A DNA stretch of 32,367 nt from an uncultured Clostridia bacterium (GTDB lineage: Bacteria; Bacillota; Clostridia; TANB77; CAG-508): contig CALXCB010000013.1 of NCBI GenBank assembly GCA_944386695.1, positions 1 to 32,367 on the forward strand. The letters run 5' to 3'. The notes beneath the pieces are model-generated. The model had not been told where the DNA came from, made no database searches, and saw only the letters and a list, made by a program, of their open reading frames with translations. How positions within the stretch are numbered: the stretch's first letter is position 1; each line of letters begins with the position of its first letter. Positions 23,719 through 30,243 of this stretch are shown here, piece by piece. The translations under genes and the position numbers were made by a program.

Positions 23719-24090
23719 ATGAAACGGGAAAAAATTTATTGTTTACTAAGTGCATTTGTCATATCAATATTTTTTACGATTTTAACTTTAAAGTTTACTT
23801 CAATAGGTGTTGATGCTATGTTGTTTATATATTTCGTATATTGGACCTCGACATCTTATGTATTTGTTTCAATTTTATTAGCAGTTATAAAGAATAAAGA
23901 ATCAAAAGCCAATAAATATGGATTATTGGCAACAATAGATGCTTTGATGGCTATAGCAAGTTTTGTTTTTGCACTATTTGGAATAATACCGTCAATTAAA
24001 AATATTGCATACGTAATTTTTATATGCACATTTATAATGCTACCATTTTTTTGTGGTCTTTGGAATAAATACGAAAAAAGTGAAAAGTAA
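23719..24090 (+). CDS. Four-helix membrane protein, unknown
   Basis: 123 residues, AAGGAGG upstream. Four hydrophobic helices (about 7-27, 37-59, 69-90 and 95-115) with a short basic N-terminus and charged tail. The second codon pair includes CGG (ATG-AAA-CGG), again unlike the chromosomal genes to the left. No family was recognised. The long leader in front suggests regulated translation. Confidence 0.7.
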   Translation: MKREKIYCLLSAFVISIFFTILTLKFTSIGVDAMLFIYFVYWTSTSYVFVSILLAVIKNKESKANKYGLLATIDALMAIASFVFALFGIIPSIKNIAYVIFICTFIMLPFFCGLWNKYEKSEK

Positions 24091-24263
24091 AAGGTTAAAT
24101 TAGAGTAAGTTTAAAGATAGTAGACAAGTATAAGTAAATAGTATAACAATTTTATGTACAGGTTTCTAATGTATATGGGAATTGTAGTGTTATACATTAC
24201 AGTAGTTTATATTGTGCCAACAGAGTTGCAACTAAGAAAAAAGTTGTTGTTGAGTAAATTTTG

Positions 24264-24300
24264 TATCGATAGAGTATGAGAACATCATATTCTATCGATA
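24264..24300. other. Strong 16-bp hairpin
   Basis: TATCGATAGAGTATGA and TCATATTCTATCGATA pair along 16 bases with one G-U around a five-base loop. There is no T-run on either side, so it is not a standard terminator. It lies between the membrane-protein gene and the DUF3800 remnant. Confidence 0.6.
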
Positions 24301-24328
24301 TATTAATTTGAATGTGATTATAATGCAA

Positions 24329-24559
24329 CTAATTTCTATATTGTTCAAAAGTTAAACCTAATTTTGAATAAGAACAGCTCCATTTTATCTCACAAGATTC
24401 TTTTAGTCCATACTTTATTTTTATAGCTTTAAATTTGCTTTCTATTTCTAATATCTTATCAGCATCTATCATAAATCCACCTAATGTAAAAAATCTACTA
24501 CTATTATTTGTCAAACACATTAAACTAATATATGGCTGAAAGTGGCTATTTTGAAGCAA
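24329..24559 (-). pseudogene. DUF3800 protein remnant
   Basis: Residues from NSSRFFTLGGFMI through CEIKWS match the beginning of DUF3800 proteins: the (S)RFFTLGG strand, then EIKWS with the conserved acidic and lysine residues. Full-length members have about 220-260 residues. This frame has 76, with only ~55 matching before a stop. The first ~15 residues lack the expected DESG motif (reads SLMCLTNN), suggesting a frame disruption there too. DUF3800 proteins are frequent in defence islands and mobile elements. Confidence 0.6.
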
Positions 24560-24591
24560 AAAAAAGAAATTACCCTTTTTCGAGTAATTTC
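24558..24591 (-). terminator. Terminator downstream of the tRNA-3'-end-like junction and int
   Basis: On the minus strand GAAATTAC...GTAATTTC forms an 8-bp stem followed by eight T. It lies ten bases after a sequence identical in form to a tRNA 3' end, so it may be the terminator of the original tRNA gene. Confidence 0.85.
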
Positions 24592-24600
24592 TATAAACAA

Positions 24601-24611
24601 TGGTCGAGGTG
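24601..24611 (-). other. Candidate attachment site: tRNA 3' end duplicate
   Basis: The minus strand reads CACCTCGACCA, a tRNA 3' acceptor strand (CACCTCG), discriminator A and CCA. The matching 5' acceptor would be CGAGGTG, as in a tRNA-Pro-like gene. The sequence before it is not a tRNA T-arm, and a terminator follows at once. This is what integration into the 3' end of a tRNA gene leaves on the int side. Confidence 0.5.
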
Positions 24612-24673
24612 AAAATATTACTAAAAATGCTACATTCCTCTAATTATCAATATTTATCCTATTCATTTTTGAA

Positions 24674-24740
24674 TTGCGGAGCAAATTTGCGGAATAATAA
24701 GTAATTTATAAGCCTTAAAATTCTAATAAATTCTCCGCAA
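24674..24740. repeat. TTGCGGA repeats next to int, possible integrase arm-binding sites
   Basis: TTGCGGA occurs at 24674-24680 and 24687-24693 (13 bases apart) and inverted at 24734-24740. They lie between the candidate attachment site and the int stop codon, where arm-type sites of Tn916/lambda-like integrases are usual. Confidence 0.4.
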
Positions 24741-24754
24741 TGTTGTCTTTTGTT

Positions 24755-26122
24755 TTAAGCTTTTAAATAATATTCGTTAAACAAATTGTGTTCTTTCATA
24801 TAATTAACAAAGTTTTCATTCTCTGAATCAATGAAATGGCGGTCAACATCAATATAATATTTATTTGTTATCTGAATGTCTGCATGACCTAGTATCTTTT
24901 GTAAAACAATTGGTGGCATTTTAGCTTCAGCACATCTTGTTGCAAAAGTACCACGAAGCATATGAGTATGAACTTGAGTTTTGGTTTTTCCATCCACATC
25001 AACATACAAATAAATGTCTAATTTAAATGCAATTCTCTTTATAGCAGAGTTTATTGTACCTTCTGCATAAAATCCTCCTGTAGTGTTTTCTGGATTGTAG
25101 AATAGTAAATTAAACTTATTCTTTTTTACATGAGCTAAACATTCATTAAGATATTTTAAAGCAATATCGCTTAAATGAATAGTTCTTCTGCCTGTTGGAG
25201 TTTTAGTATCTAGACCAATACAGTCCTTCCCATTTTCATCTTTGGTAATTGTTTTAGAAATAGTAATTGTTTTATTTTGTAAATCAATATCTTTCTTATA
25301 ATCCAAAGATAAAGCTTCTCCAATTCTCATACCAGTTGTAAGTAATAGTAAAAATAAATATTTGTGTTTACAATTATAGATAGGTGTAGTTTCAAGATAA
25401 TCTATTAATTGTTTTTCTTTATCTAGTGTAAGTGCAATAACATTTTGTACAATTTTAGTTACCTTTGTTTTAGGCTTTTCAATAGCATTATAGCCACTCA
25501 TAAAATTATCTTTAATCATATTTTGGCTATAAGCATAATCAAAAGCCCTTTTAATAATTCTAAACCTTTCTTTAATCGTAGTTGGAGAGTATTCAGCAAG
25601 CTTGTTTAAATAGTCAATAATTTCAATTCTACTAACTTTATTAATAGGCTTTTTTGTAAAAGGTTCCTTTTCAATCATTTTCAAGTTTGTGTTGTTCTTG
25701 CTATGAGTATTGCTATTAATTTTATGAAGCTTATAATCTTCCATATAAAGTGGTTTAGCAATATCGATAATAGATAAATTAGTTTTATTAATTATTCTAG
25801 GACCACCATTTTTATCAATACTAAGCTTTGCTTCCAATGCTAAACTTAAAGCTTCTTCTTCAGTATCTGCAACAAATGTCTTTTTTAATTCTTTTCCCGT
25901 TATTGTATCTCTACCTAAAAATACAGTAGCTTTACTGGTTTGAGAAAAATAAAACAAATTACATCCGCTATTCTTACAAATATGCATTCTTTCTAAACTA
26001 TTTGCTAATTGATAAGGTTTGCTTTTACATATATTGCATTTTTCACATACACTTTTATCAATATTCTTTTTAGGTCGAATTGAAGGGTATGTACCATAAG
26101 TTATTCCATTAATTTTACTCAT
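24755..26122 (-). CDS. Tyrosine recombinase (integrase) with N-terminal zinc finger
   Basis: 455 residues, AAAGGA upstream. The catalytic domain (~230-440) carries R266 (TTGMRIGEA), K307, H387-x-x-R390 (HMLR), H413 (LGH) and nucleophile Y422. The SAM-like core-binding domain is about 118-215, and a DRT..TGKELKKTF arm-binding segment of Tn916-Int type spans ~65-105. An extra N-terminus has C26, C29, C32, C49 and C54, a probable zinc ribbon. The enzyme should integrate and excise the element that begins at the candidate tRNA site ~145 bases downstream of its stop. The excisionase gene lies upstream on the same strand. Confidence 0.95.
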   Translation of the reverse strand: MSKINGITYGTYPSIRPKKNIDKSVCEKCNICKSKPYQLANSLERMHICKNSGCNLFYFSQTSKATVFLGRDTITGKELKKTFVADTEEEALSLALEAKLSIDKNGGPRIINKTNLSIIDIAKPLYMEDYKLHKINSNTHSKNNTNLKMIEKEPFTKKPINKVSRIEIIDYLNKLAEYSPTTIKERFRIIKRAFDYAYSQNMIKDNFMSGYNAIEKPKTKVTKIVQNVIALTLDKEKQLIDYLETTPIYNCKHKYLFLLLLTTGMRIGEALSLDYKKDIDLQNKTITISKTITKDENGKDCIGLDTKTPTGRRTIHLSDIALKYLNECLAHVKKNKFNLLFYNPENTTGGFYAEGTINSAIKRIAFKLDIYLYVDVDGKTKTQVHTHMLRGTFATRCAEAKMPPIVLQKILGHADIQITNKYYIDVDRHFIDSENENFVNYMKEHNLFNEYYLKA

Positions 26123-26187
26123 TTTAAAAATCCTTTCTATGATAAAATTAAAGGAAAACTATTGCTATATTAAGATTTTATGTTATA

Positions 26188-26216
26188 ATTATAATAGATT
26201 AAGAAACATATAGCAA
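26188..26216 (-). promoter_or_regulatory. Promoter of int with overlapping palindrome
   Basis: On the minus strand TTGCTA (26211-26216), a 17-bp spacer and TATAAT (26188-26193). The palindrome CAAGGA-TCT-TCCTTG (26214-26228) overlaps the -35 box and could bind a repressor. Int can thus be expressed apart from xis. Confidence 0.65.
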
Positions 26217-26297
26217 GGATCTTCCTTGTAATTTTATTCAAATATAAAAAGTTTCTTTTGAAGGTTTAAATGCTCCATATTTAAATCTTCTTTTTTA

Positions 26298-26483
26298 TTA
26301 AATTGTTTGTACATTTTTAAAATACTCCTTAAAAGATTCTTCCATAACAAGCCAAGACTTGCCAATTTTCTTTGCTGGAAAATCTTTTTTATGAAATAAC
26401 TCTAAACAAGTTTGATTACCTATCTTTAGTGCTTGTCTAATATCTTTTGTTTCTAAAAATACAATCCCATTAAGTGTTTTCAT
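26298..26483 (-). CDS. xis: Excisionase-family DNA-binding protein
   Basis: 61 residues, AAAGGAG upstream. A single winged-helix/MerR-like fold: FLETKDIRQALKIGNQTCLELFHKKDFPAKKIGKSWLVMEESFKEYF. The pattern of a recognition helix followed by F-P-A-x-K-I-G-x-x-W matches Tn916-type Xis. It directs the integrase toward excision by bending DNA at the element end. It is followed by int on the same strand after a 175-base gap that holds int's own promoter. Confidence 0.92.
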   Translation of the reverse strand: MKTLNGIVFLETKDIRQALKIGNQTCLELFHKKDFPAKKIGKSWLVMEESFKEYFKNVQTI

Positions 26484-26550
26484 AAATAGGACTCCTTTCG
26501 TTTAGTATAGTAATTAATACCTAAAAGATAGATATTTTATCGTTCATTGG

Positions 26551-26645
26551 AATTTCACCACTCCGCTAATTGCCGAGTTACCCTCATTGCGTGCGACGGC
26601 TCATCAGTCGATTACTCTGATTTCAACGCTCAAGCTGTGACTAGG
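26551..26645. ncRNA. GC-rich structured island: candidate RNA or transfer/replication origin
   Basis: About half of these 95 bases are G or C, against roughly a quarter around them. No reading frame explains it. Possible stems include GCCG (26572-26575)/CGGC (26597-26600), ATCAG (26603-26607)/CTGAT (26617-26621) and the near-palindrome GCTCAAGC. Position, composition and pairing suggest a structured RNA or an origin (oriT or replication origin) of the element. The strand and function are not known. Confidence 0.45.
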
Positions 26646-26736
26646 TAAAAGTTTCATTAAATGTAGTAAAATATTATATGATGTTCCATAAATCTAGAAC
26701 ATATTTGTAAATGTTCAAAAGATTTCTGTAATCCTC

Positions 26737-26765
26737 TTGACTATCGTGAGTAAAAAGTTTATAAT
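26737..26765 (+). promoter_or_regulatory. Promoter of the DUF6076-like gene
   Basis: TTGACT (26737-26742), an exact 17-bp spacer and TATAAT (26760-26765). GTGAGTAA lies inside the spacer, so a protein bound there would block polymerase. Confidence 0.8.
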
Positions 26766-26865
26766 AAATGTGAGAAAAACAAGTATATCTTTTAGGTTAC
26801 TCACATTATATATCGATATTTGTTAAATGTCAACAAATTCTCAAATATATTTTTATTTTTCTCAC
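26746..26865 (+). promoter_or_regulatory. GTGAG/CTCAC repeat set (operator or leader structure)
   Basis: GTGAGTAA (26746-26753) matches TTACTCAC (26797-26804) inverted. GTGAGAAA (26770-26777) matches TTTCTCAC (26858-26865) inverted. AATGTGAG (26767-26774) also pairs perfectly with CTCACATT (26800-26807). The pairings are interleaved and mutually exclusive. The last copy sits just before the ribosome site. Confidence 0.55.
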
Positions 26866-26884
26866 AGAATGGGAAGTGATAATT

Positions 26885-27988
26885 ATGAAATTATTTAATA
26901 TGGCTGTTCCTAAAGATAGTATTTCAATGATTTTTAACTCAGCTAGAGATGTAGAAAATTATAATACGACAATATTTTTGCATAAATCAAAAATTGAATT
27001 AGCAGAACAGAACAATGAATTTTCAAAACACATAGTATTGGATTTAGATAAAAAAAATAAGGATGAAAAAATAATAAAATTTATGTGCAATCAAAAATAT
27101 GGAACATTTTTACTAGATTTTTTAAATGTAGACTTTTCAACTGCTGAAAATGCATATAATACATTTTTTGTATATTATGGAATTGAAGGAATTGGAAGCT
27201 TGGATGATATAAAAAGAAAGTATCCAGTTGAGTATTCTACAAGATATATATCAGCTAAGAAATTCTTAGATTATTATTCTATAGTTTATGAACTGGTTAG
27301 CATTGATTATATAAAATATCAAAATAATTTAAGAAGAACTGTAGATTTTATTTTTAATTTACATGAGCATAAAGGCACAAAAAATATTGATAAATATTCA
27401 AAATTTATGGCGTACTCTTCGGCTATTAATCTGATTGAGCAGTTTTCCTCAAGTATAAGATTAGGAATAGTTAGAAATTTAGATAAAGAATTGCCTAATG
27501 AAATGAGTGTTAAACAATTAGAAAAACTTGCTTTAGATATTGCAAATAAGAAAAGTCTCAATAGCATAGCATATGTTTATGAAAGTACATCTTTCTTTGC
27601 TCTTACATATATTGCATTAAATGATTTAATACAAAATACTAAAAGAAATATAAGTGTATGTCAAAATTGTGGGAGATATTATCTTCAATATTCTGGAAAA
27701 GAAATATATTGTGAACTTCCAAATCAAGATGGAAGTCCTACTTGCAAATCTTATGCCTCTAGAAAAGCTTATGATATAAAAATAGTTGAAGACACTGCAG
27801 AACTTGCATATAAAAGAGAATATCAAAGAAGAATGACAAAAGTATATCGTGCAAGTGAAGTGGTGAAACCTATGATGAGAATGGAATTTAACTCATGGAA
27901 AGATAAAGCAAGAAAGCAATTAAAATTATATAGAGAAAATAAAATTACATCGGAAGAATTGTGTAATTGGCTAGATAAAAATAAATAA
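26885..27988 (+). CDS. DUF6076-like protein with C-terminal zinc ribbon
   Basis: 367 residues from ATG 26885 (ribosome site GGGAAG). The GTG at 26876 overlaps that site. The long helical N-terminal part (1-~255) has no known motif. The C-terminal part has CQNCGRYYLQ...CELPNQDGSPTC, a CGNR/SEC-C-like zinc ribbon, followed by a basic helical region with RREYQRR-type charge. This resembles DUF6076-type proteins seen in Firmicute mobile elements. The function is unknown. It is transcribed away from int/xis from a strong, apparently regulated promoter. Confidence 0.7.
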   Translation: MKLFNMAVPKDSISMIFNSARDVENYNTTIFLHKSKIELAEQNNEFSKHIVLDLDKKNKDEKIIKFMCNQKYGTFLLDFLNVDFSTAENAYNTFFVYYGIEGIGSLDDIKRKYPVEYSTRYISAKKFLDYYSIVYELVSIDYIKYQNNLRRTVDFIFNLHEHKGTKNIDKYSKFMAYSSAINLIEQFSSSIRLGIVRNLDKELPNEMSVKQLEKLALDIANKKSLNSIAYVYESTSFFALTYIALNDLIQNTKRNISVCQNCGRYYLQYSGKEIYCELPNQDGSPTCKSYASRKAYDIKIVEDTAELAYKREYQRRMTKVYRASEVVKPMMRMEFNSWKDKARKQLKLYRENKITSEELCNWLDKNK

Positions 27989-27991
27989 AAA

Positions 27992-28041
27992 ATTAACCTA
28001 ATTGCCACCACAACTATTGACTTATGGTGGTAATTAGGTTA
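27992..28041. promoter_or_regulatory. Inverted repeat over the abiE promoter (autorepression operator) and end of the upstream unit
   Basis: TTAACCTAATTGCCACC and GGTGGTAATTAGGTTAA form a 17-bp inverted repeat with one mismatch. The right arm fills the spacer of the abiE promoter. AbiEi antitoxins are known to bind inverted repeats in their own promoter, so this is a likely operator. In RNA it could also terminate the upstream transcript. Confidence 0.6.
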
Positions 28042-28045
28042 AAAT
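28017..28045 (+). promoter_or_regulatory. Promoter of the abiE-type operon
   Basis: TTGACT (28017-28022), a 17-bp spacer and TAAAAT (28040-28045), 18 bases before the start codon region and overlapped by the inverted repeat. Confidence 0.75.
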
Positions 28046-28063
28046 GTTTATGGAGGGAAAAAT

Positions 28064-28606
28064 ATGTTATATAATCATAATGAATTAAAAGATAAATATA
28101 AAAGTACATATCAAATACGAAAAGCATTAAAAAATAAAGAGATTTTTAAAATAGAAAAAGGAATATATTCAAATGTTTCAAATGTTCACTATTTAGAAGT
28201 TATAATGAAAAAATATTCTTATGCTATTTTTACCTCATATTCAGCTTATTATTATCATAATTTAACAGATGTTATTCCTAATAAAATGTATTTAGCAACA
28301 AATAGAAATGCTACTACTATACATTCTGATAAAATACAACAAATCCGTATGAAAGATGAATTATATAATTTAGGAAAAACTCAAATTGGGTATGAAGGAA
28401 TAACAATAAATATCTATGATAAAGAAAGAATGCTAATTGATTTAGCAAGAAATAAAAATCAAATAGGATATGATTTATACAAAGAAATAATATCTAATTA
28501 TAGAAAACAAGTAAACACATTAGATACACAAAAGATAGAAGAATATTTACAATACTTTGTAAATGGAGATAAAATTTTTGAAATAATTCAAGATGAGGTG
28601 TTTTAA
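28064..28606 (+). CDS. abiEi: AbiEi-family antitoxin (type IV toxin-antitoxin)
   Basis: 180 residues, TGGAGGG upstream. A short N-terminal winged helix (~5-40, with QIRKALKNKEIFKIEKGIY) is followed by the AbiEi-type domain: FTSYSAYYYHNLTDVIP (~55-72), then YLATNRNA and a central ITINIYDKERMLIDLARNK (~112-130). It is the antitoxin and autorepressor half of AbiE abortive-infection systems. The stop and the toxin start overlap (TAATG), coupling their translation. Confidence 0.88.
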   Translation: MLYNHNELKDKYKSTYQIRKALKNKEIFKIEKGIYSNVSNVHYLEVIMKKYSYAIFTSYSAYYYHNLTDVIPNKMYLATNRNATTIHSDKIQQIRMKDELYNLGKTQIGYEGITINIYDKERMLIDLARNKNQIGYDLYKEIISNYRKQVNTLDTQKIEEYLQYFVNGDKIFEIIQDEVF

Positions 28607-29427
28607 TGAATATATACGAAGCAGTTAATAAATACGTACAATCAGGTTATTCAGAAGATGATGCTATTCCCAAAGTTGCACAAGATATTATTTTGCTTAA
28701 AATTGGAAATAGCAAATACAGTAAAAATATAACTGTAAAAGGTGGAGTTGTAATGCATAATATCTCAAAAGATATGCGTCGTGCAACTCGTGATATGGAC
28801 ATAGATTTTATAAAATATTCTTTAGAAGATAAATCTATTCGTGAATTTATAAAGGAATTAAATAATACAGATGATGGCATAAAAATTAAAATAACAGGAA
28901 AAATTGAGCCACTACATCATCAAGATTATGACGGAAAAAGAGTTTATATACAATTGACTGATAAAAATAAATATTCTATAAGCTCAAAATTAGATATTGG
29001 AGTACATAAACATTTTAATATAGAACAAGATGAATATTTTTTTGATTTTAGCATTATAGATAAGAGTGTTAGTTTACTTATAAACTCTAAAGAACAAATT
29101 ATTGCTGAAAAACTTAAATCATTATTGAAATTTGGTATAACTTCGACTAGATTTAAAGATATATTTGATTTTTATTATTTAATAAATAATGAAAATCTAG
29201 ATAAGGACAAGCTAATAAAGTACATAGATATATTAATTTTCAAAGATGAAAACATGAGAGAACATACAATAGAAGATATTAGTAAAAGATTATCAAGTAT
29301 TTTAAATAATAGTAGATTTCAGTCAAGAATTAACACAGCAAATAATAATTGGTTAGAAGTGCCGATAGATGATGTTATTGTTTGTATATTAAATTATTTT
29401 GAAGGTCTAGTCGTAATAGCTTTATAA
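28606..29427 (+). CDS. abiEii: AbiEii-family nucleotidyltransferase toxin
   Basis: 273 residues. The nucleotidyltransferase core has GGVVMHNI (GG at 46-47) and RRATRDMDID (catalytic acidic residues D63 and D65). The later segment around residues 163-175 (KEQIIAEKLKSLLKFG) and RFKDIFDFYYL (~180-192) are typical AbiEii/MenA features. These toxins transfer nucleotides to tRNA or other targets and stop growth after phage attack. All key residues seem present, so the system is probably active. Confidence 0.92.
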   Translation: MNIYEAVNKYVQSGYSEDDAIPKVAQDIILLKIGNSKYSKNITVKGGVVMHNISKDMRRATRDMDIDFIKYSLEDKSIREFIKELNNTDDGIKIKITGKIEPLHHQDYDGKRVYIQLTDKNKYSISSKLDIGVHKHFNIEQDEYFFDFSIIDKSVSLLINSKEQIIAEKLKSLLKFGITSTRFKDIFDFYYLINNENLDKDKLIKYIDILIFKDENMREHTIEDISKRLSSILNNSRFQSRINTANNNWLEVPIDDVIVCILNYFEGLVVIAL

Positions 29428-29451
29428 AACCAAATAAAAGGATGATGAAAT

Positions 29452-29783
29452 ATGATATTTGGAAAAAGAAGAATGTTGTTGGCTAGAATAGATTTATACA
29501 AGACATACATAGACTACCAGGTGAAATTAAAAATAATACTATAATATTAATAGGCCAAATGGGAACTGGTAAAAGTACAGTTGCAAAATTACTATCATCT
29601 AATGGAAATAGAATTTCATTAGATGACAGAAAATTTCTTGAAGTAATATACGCTCGTAGAAAACGATTTAGTAATTTTAAGAATTTTGAATTTGGACTTA
29701 CTGGAACTGTTTTGAGTACATTAAAAAGGCCAAGTGTTATAGATTTTGGAGCTGGTCATCCAATATATGAAGATAATAGATAA
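29452..29783 (+). pseudogene. P-loop kinase-like gene remnant
   Basis: A ribosome site and ATG at 29452 open a frame that stops after 30 codons. A different frame, interrupted by TAG at 29484-29486, then reads NRFIQDIHRLPGE...IILIGQMGTGKSTVAKLLS, a perfect P-loop (GQMGTGKS), and continues to VIDFGAGHPIYED before TAA at 29781-29783. The first ATG in that frame (29559) falls in the middle of the P-loop. Related shikimate-kinase/AAA-type proteins are about twice as long. The gene is therefore frame-shifted at the front and truncated at the back. Confidence 0.75.
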
Positions 29784-29808
29784 AGTAAATAAATGAAAGG
29801 GATATGAA

Positions 29809-30228
29809 ATGGAAAAGATTAAATATATTAGATTAAATCAGAATAATATTGACATTGTACCAAGCAAAATAATAATAGATGATGAAAATCTTTCAAAACA
29901 GGATATAGAAAAATTTGTTATTGATGATGACAATTATTGTTTTGTTGGAATGTTAGAAGATAGAATAGTTGCATTTTTATATGGTTATGGAATGTTAAGA
30001 CCAGATGGAAAATCAATGTTTTATATACACGCAGTAGATGTACTCCCAGATTATCAAAATAATGGAATTGGTACAAAACTAATGGAATATGTTATGAATT
30101 ATTTAAAAGATGAAGGAAAATATTATAAGTTTTTTGTATTAACAGAAAATGATAATATTAGAGCTTGTAAAGTATATCAAAAATTTGCTAATAAAGAGGA
30201 ACAGGTTTTATTTAGTAATTCTTTATAG
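29809..30228 (+). CDS. GNAT acetyltransferase, AAC(3)-I-like
   Basis: 139 residues, AAAGGGA upstream. A single GNAT fold with acetyl-CoA motif DVLPDYQNNGIGTKLMEYV (~78-96), preceded by a RPDGKSMFYIHAV strand. The end, KVYQKFANKEEQVLFS, resembles the small AAC(3)-I aminoglycoside acetyltransferase group. The phosphotransferase gene that follows strengthens an antibiotic-modification reading, but the substrate cannot be proved from sequence. Confidence 0.75.
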   Translation: MEKIKYIRLNQNNIDIVPSKIIIDDENLSKQDIEKFVIDDDNYCFVGMLEDRIVAFLYGYGMLRPDGKSMFYIHAVDVLPDYQNNGIGTKLMEYVMNYLKDEGKYYKFFVLTENDNIRACKVYQKFANKEEQVLFSNSL

Positions 30229-30243
30229 ATAGAAGGTGTAATA

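Larger units (their letters stand above)
26484..26884. other. Divergent control region between xis and the DUF6076-like gene
   Basis: No gene was seen. It contains a sharply GC-rich island (26551-26645), a sigma-A promoter at 26737 and a set of GTGAG/CTCAC repeats in the leader. These are listed separately. Confidence 0.7.

Noticed and set aside
24154..24279. 41-residue hydrophobic open frame
   Set aside because: No ribosome site, no promoter, low-complexity hydrophobic content and an end inside the strong hairpin; probably chance.
26541..26645. Hammerhead ribozyme on the minus strand (CTGATGAG plus GAAA are both present)
   Set aside because: The stem after CTGATGA (GCCG/CGGC) is followed by AATT, not by the required GAA, and GAAA lies over 20 bases away with no matching stem III.
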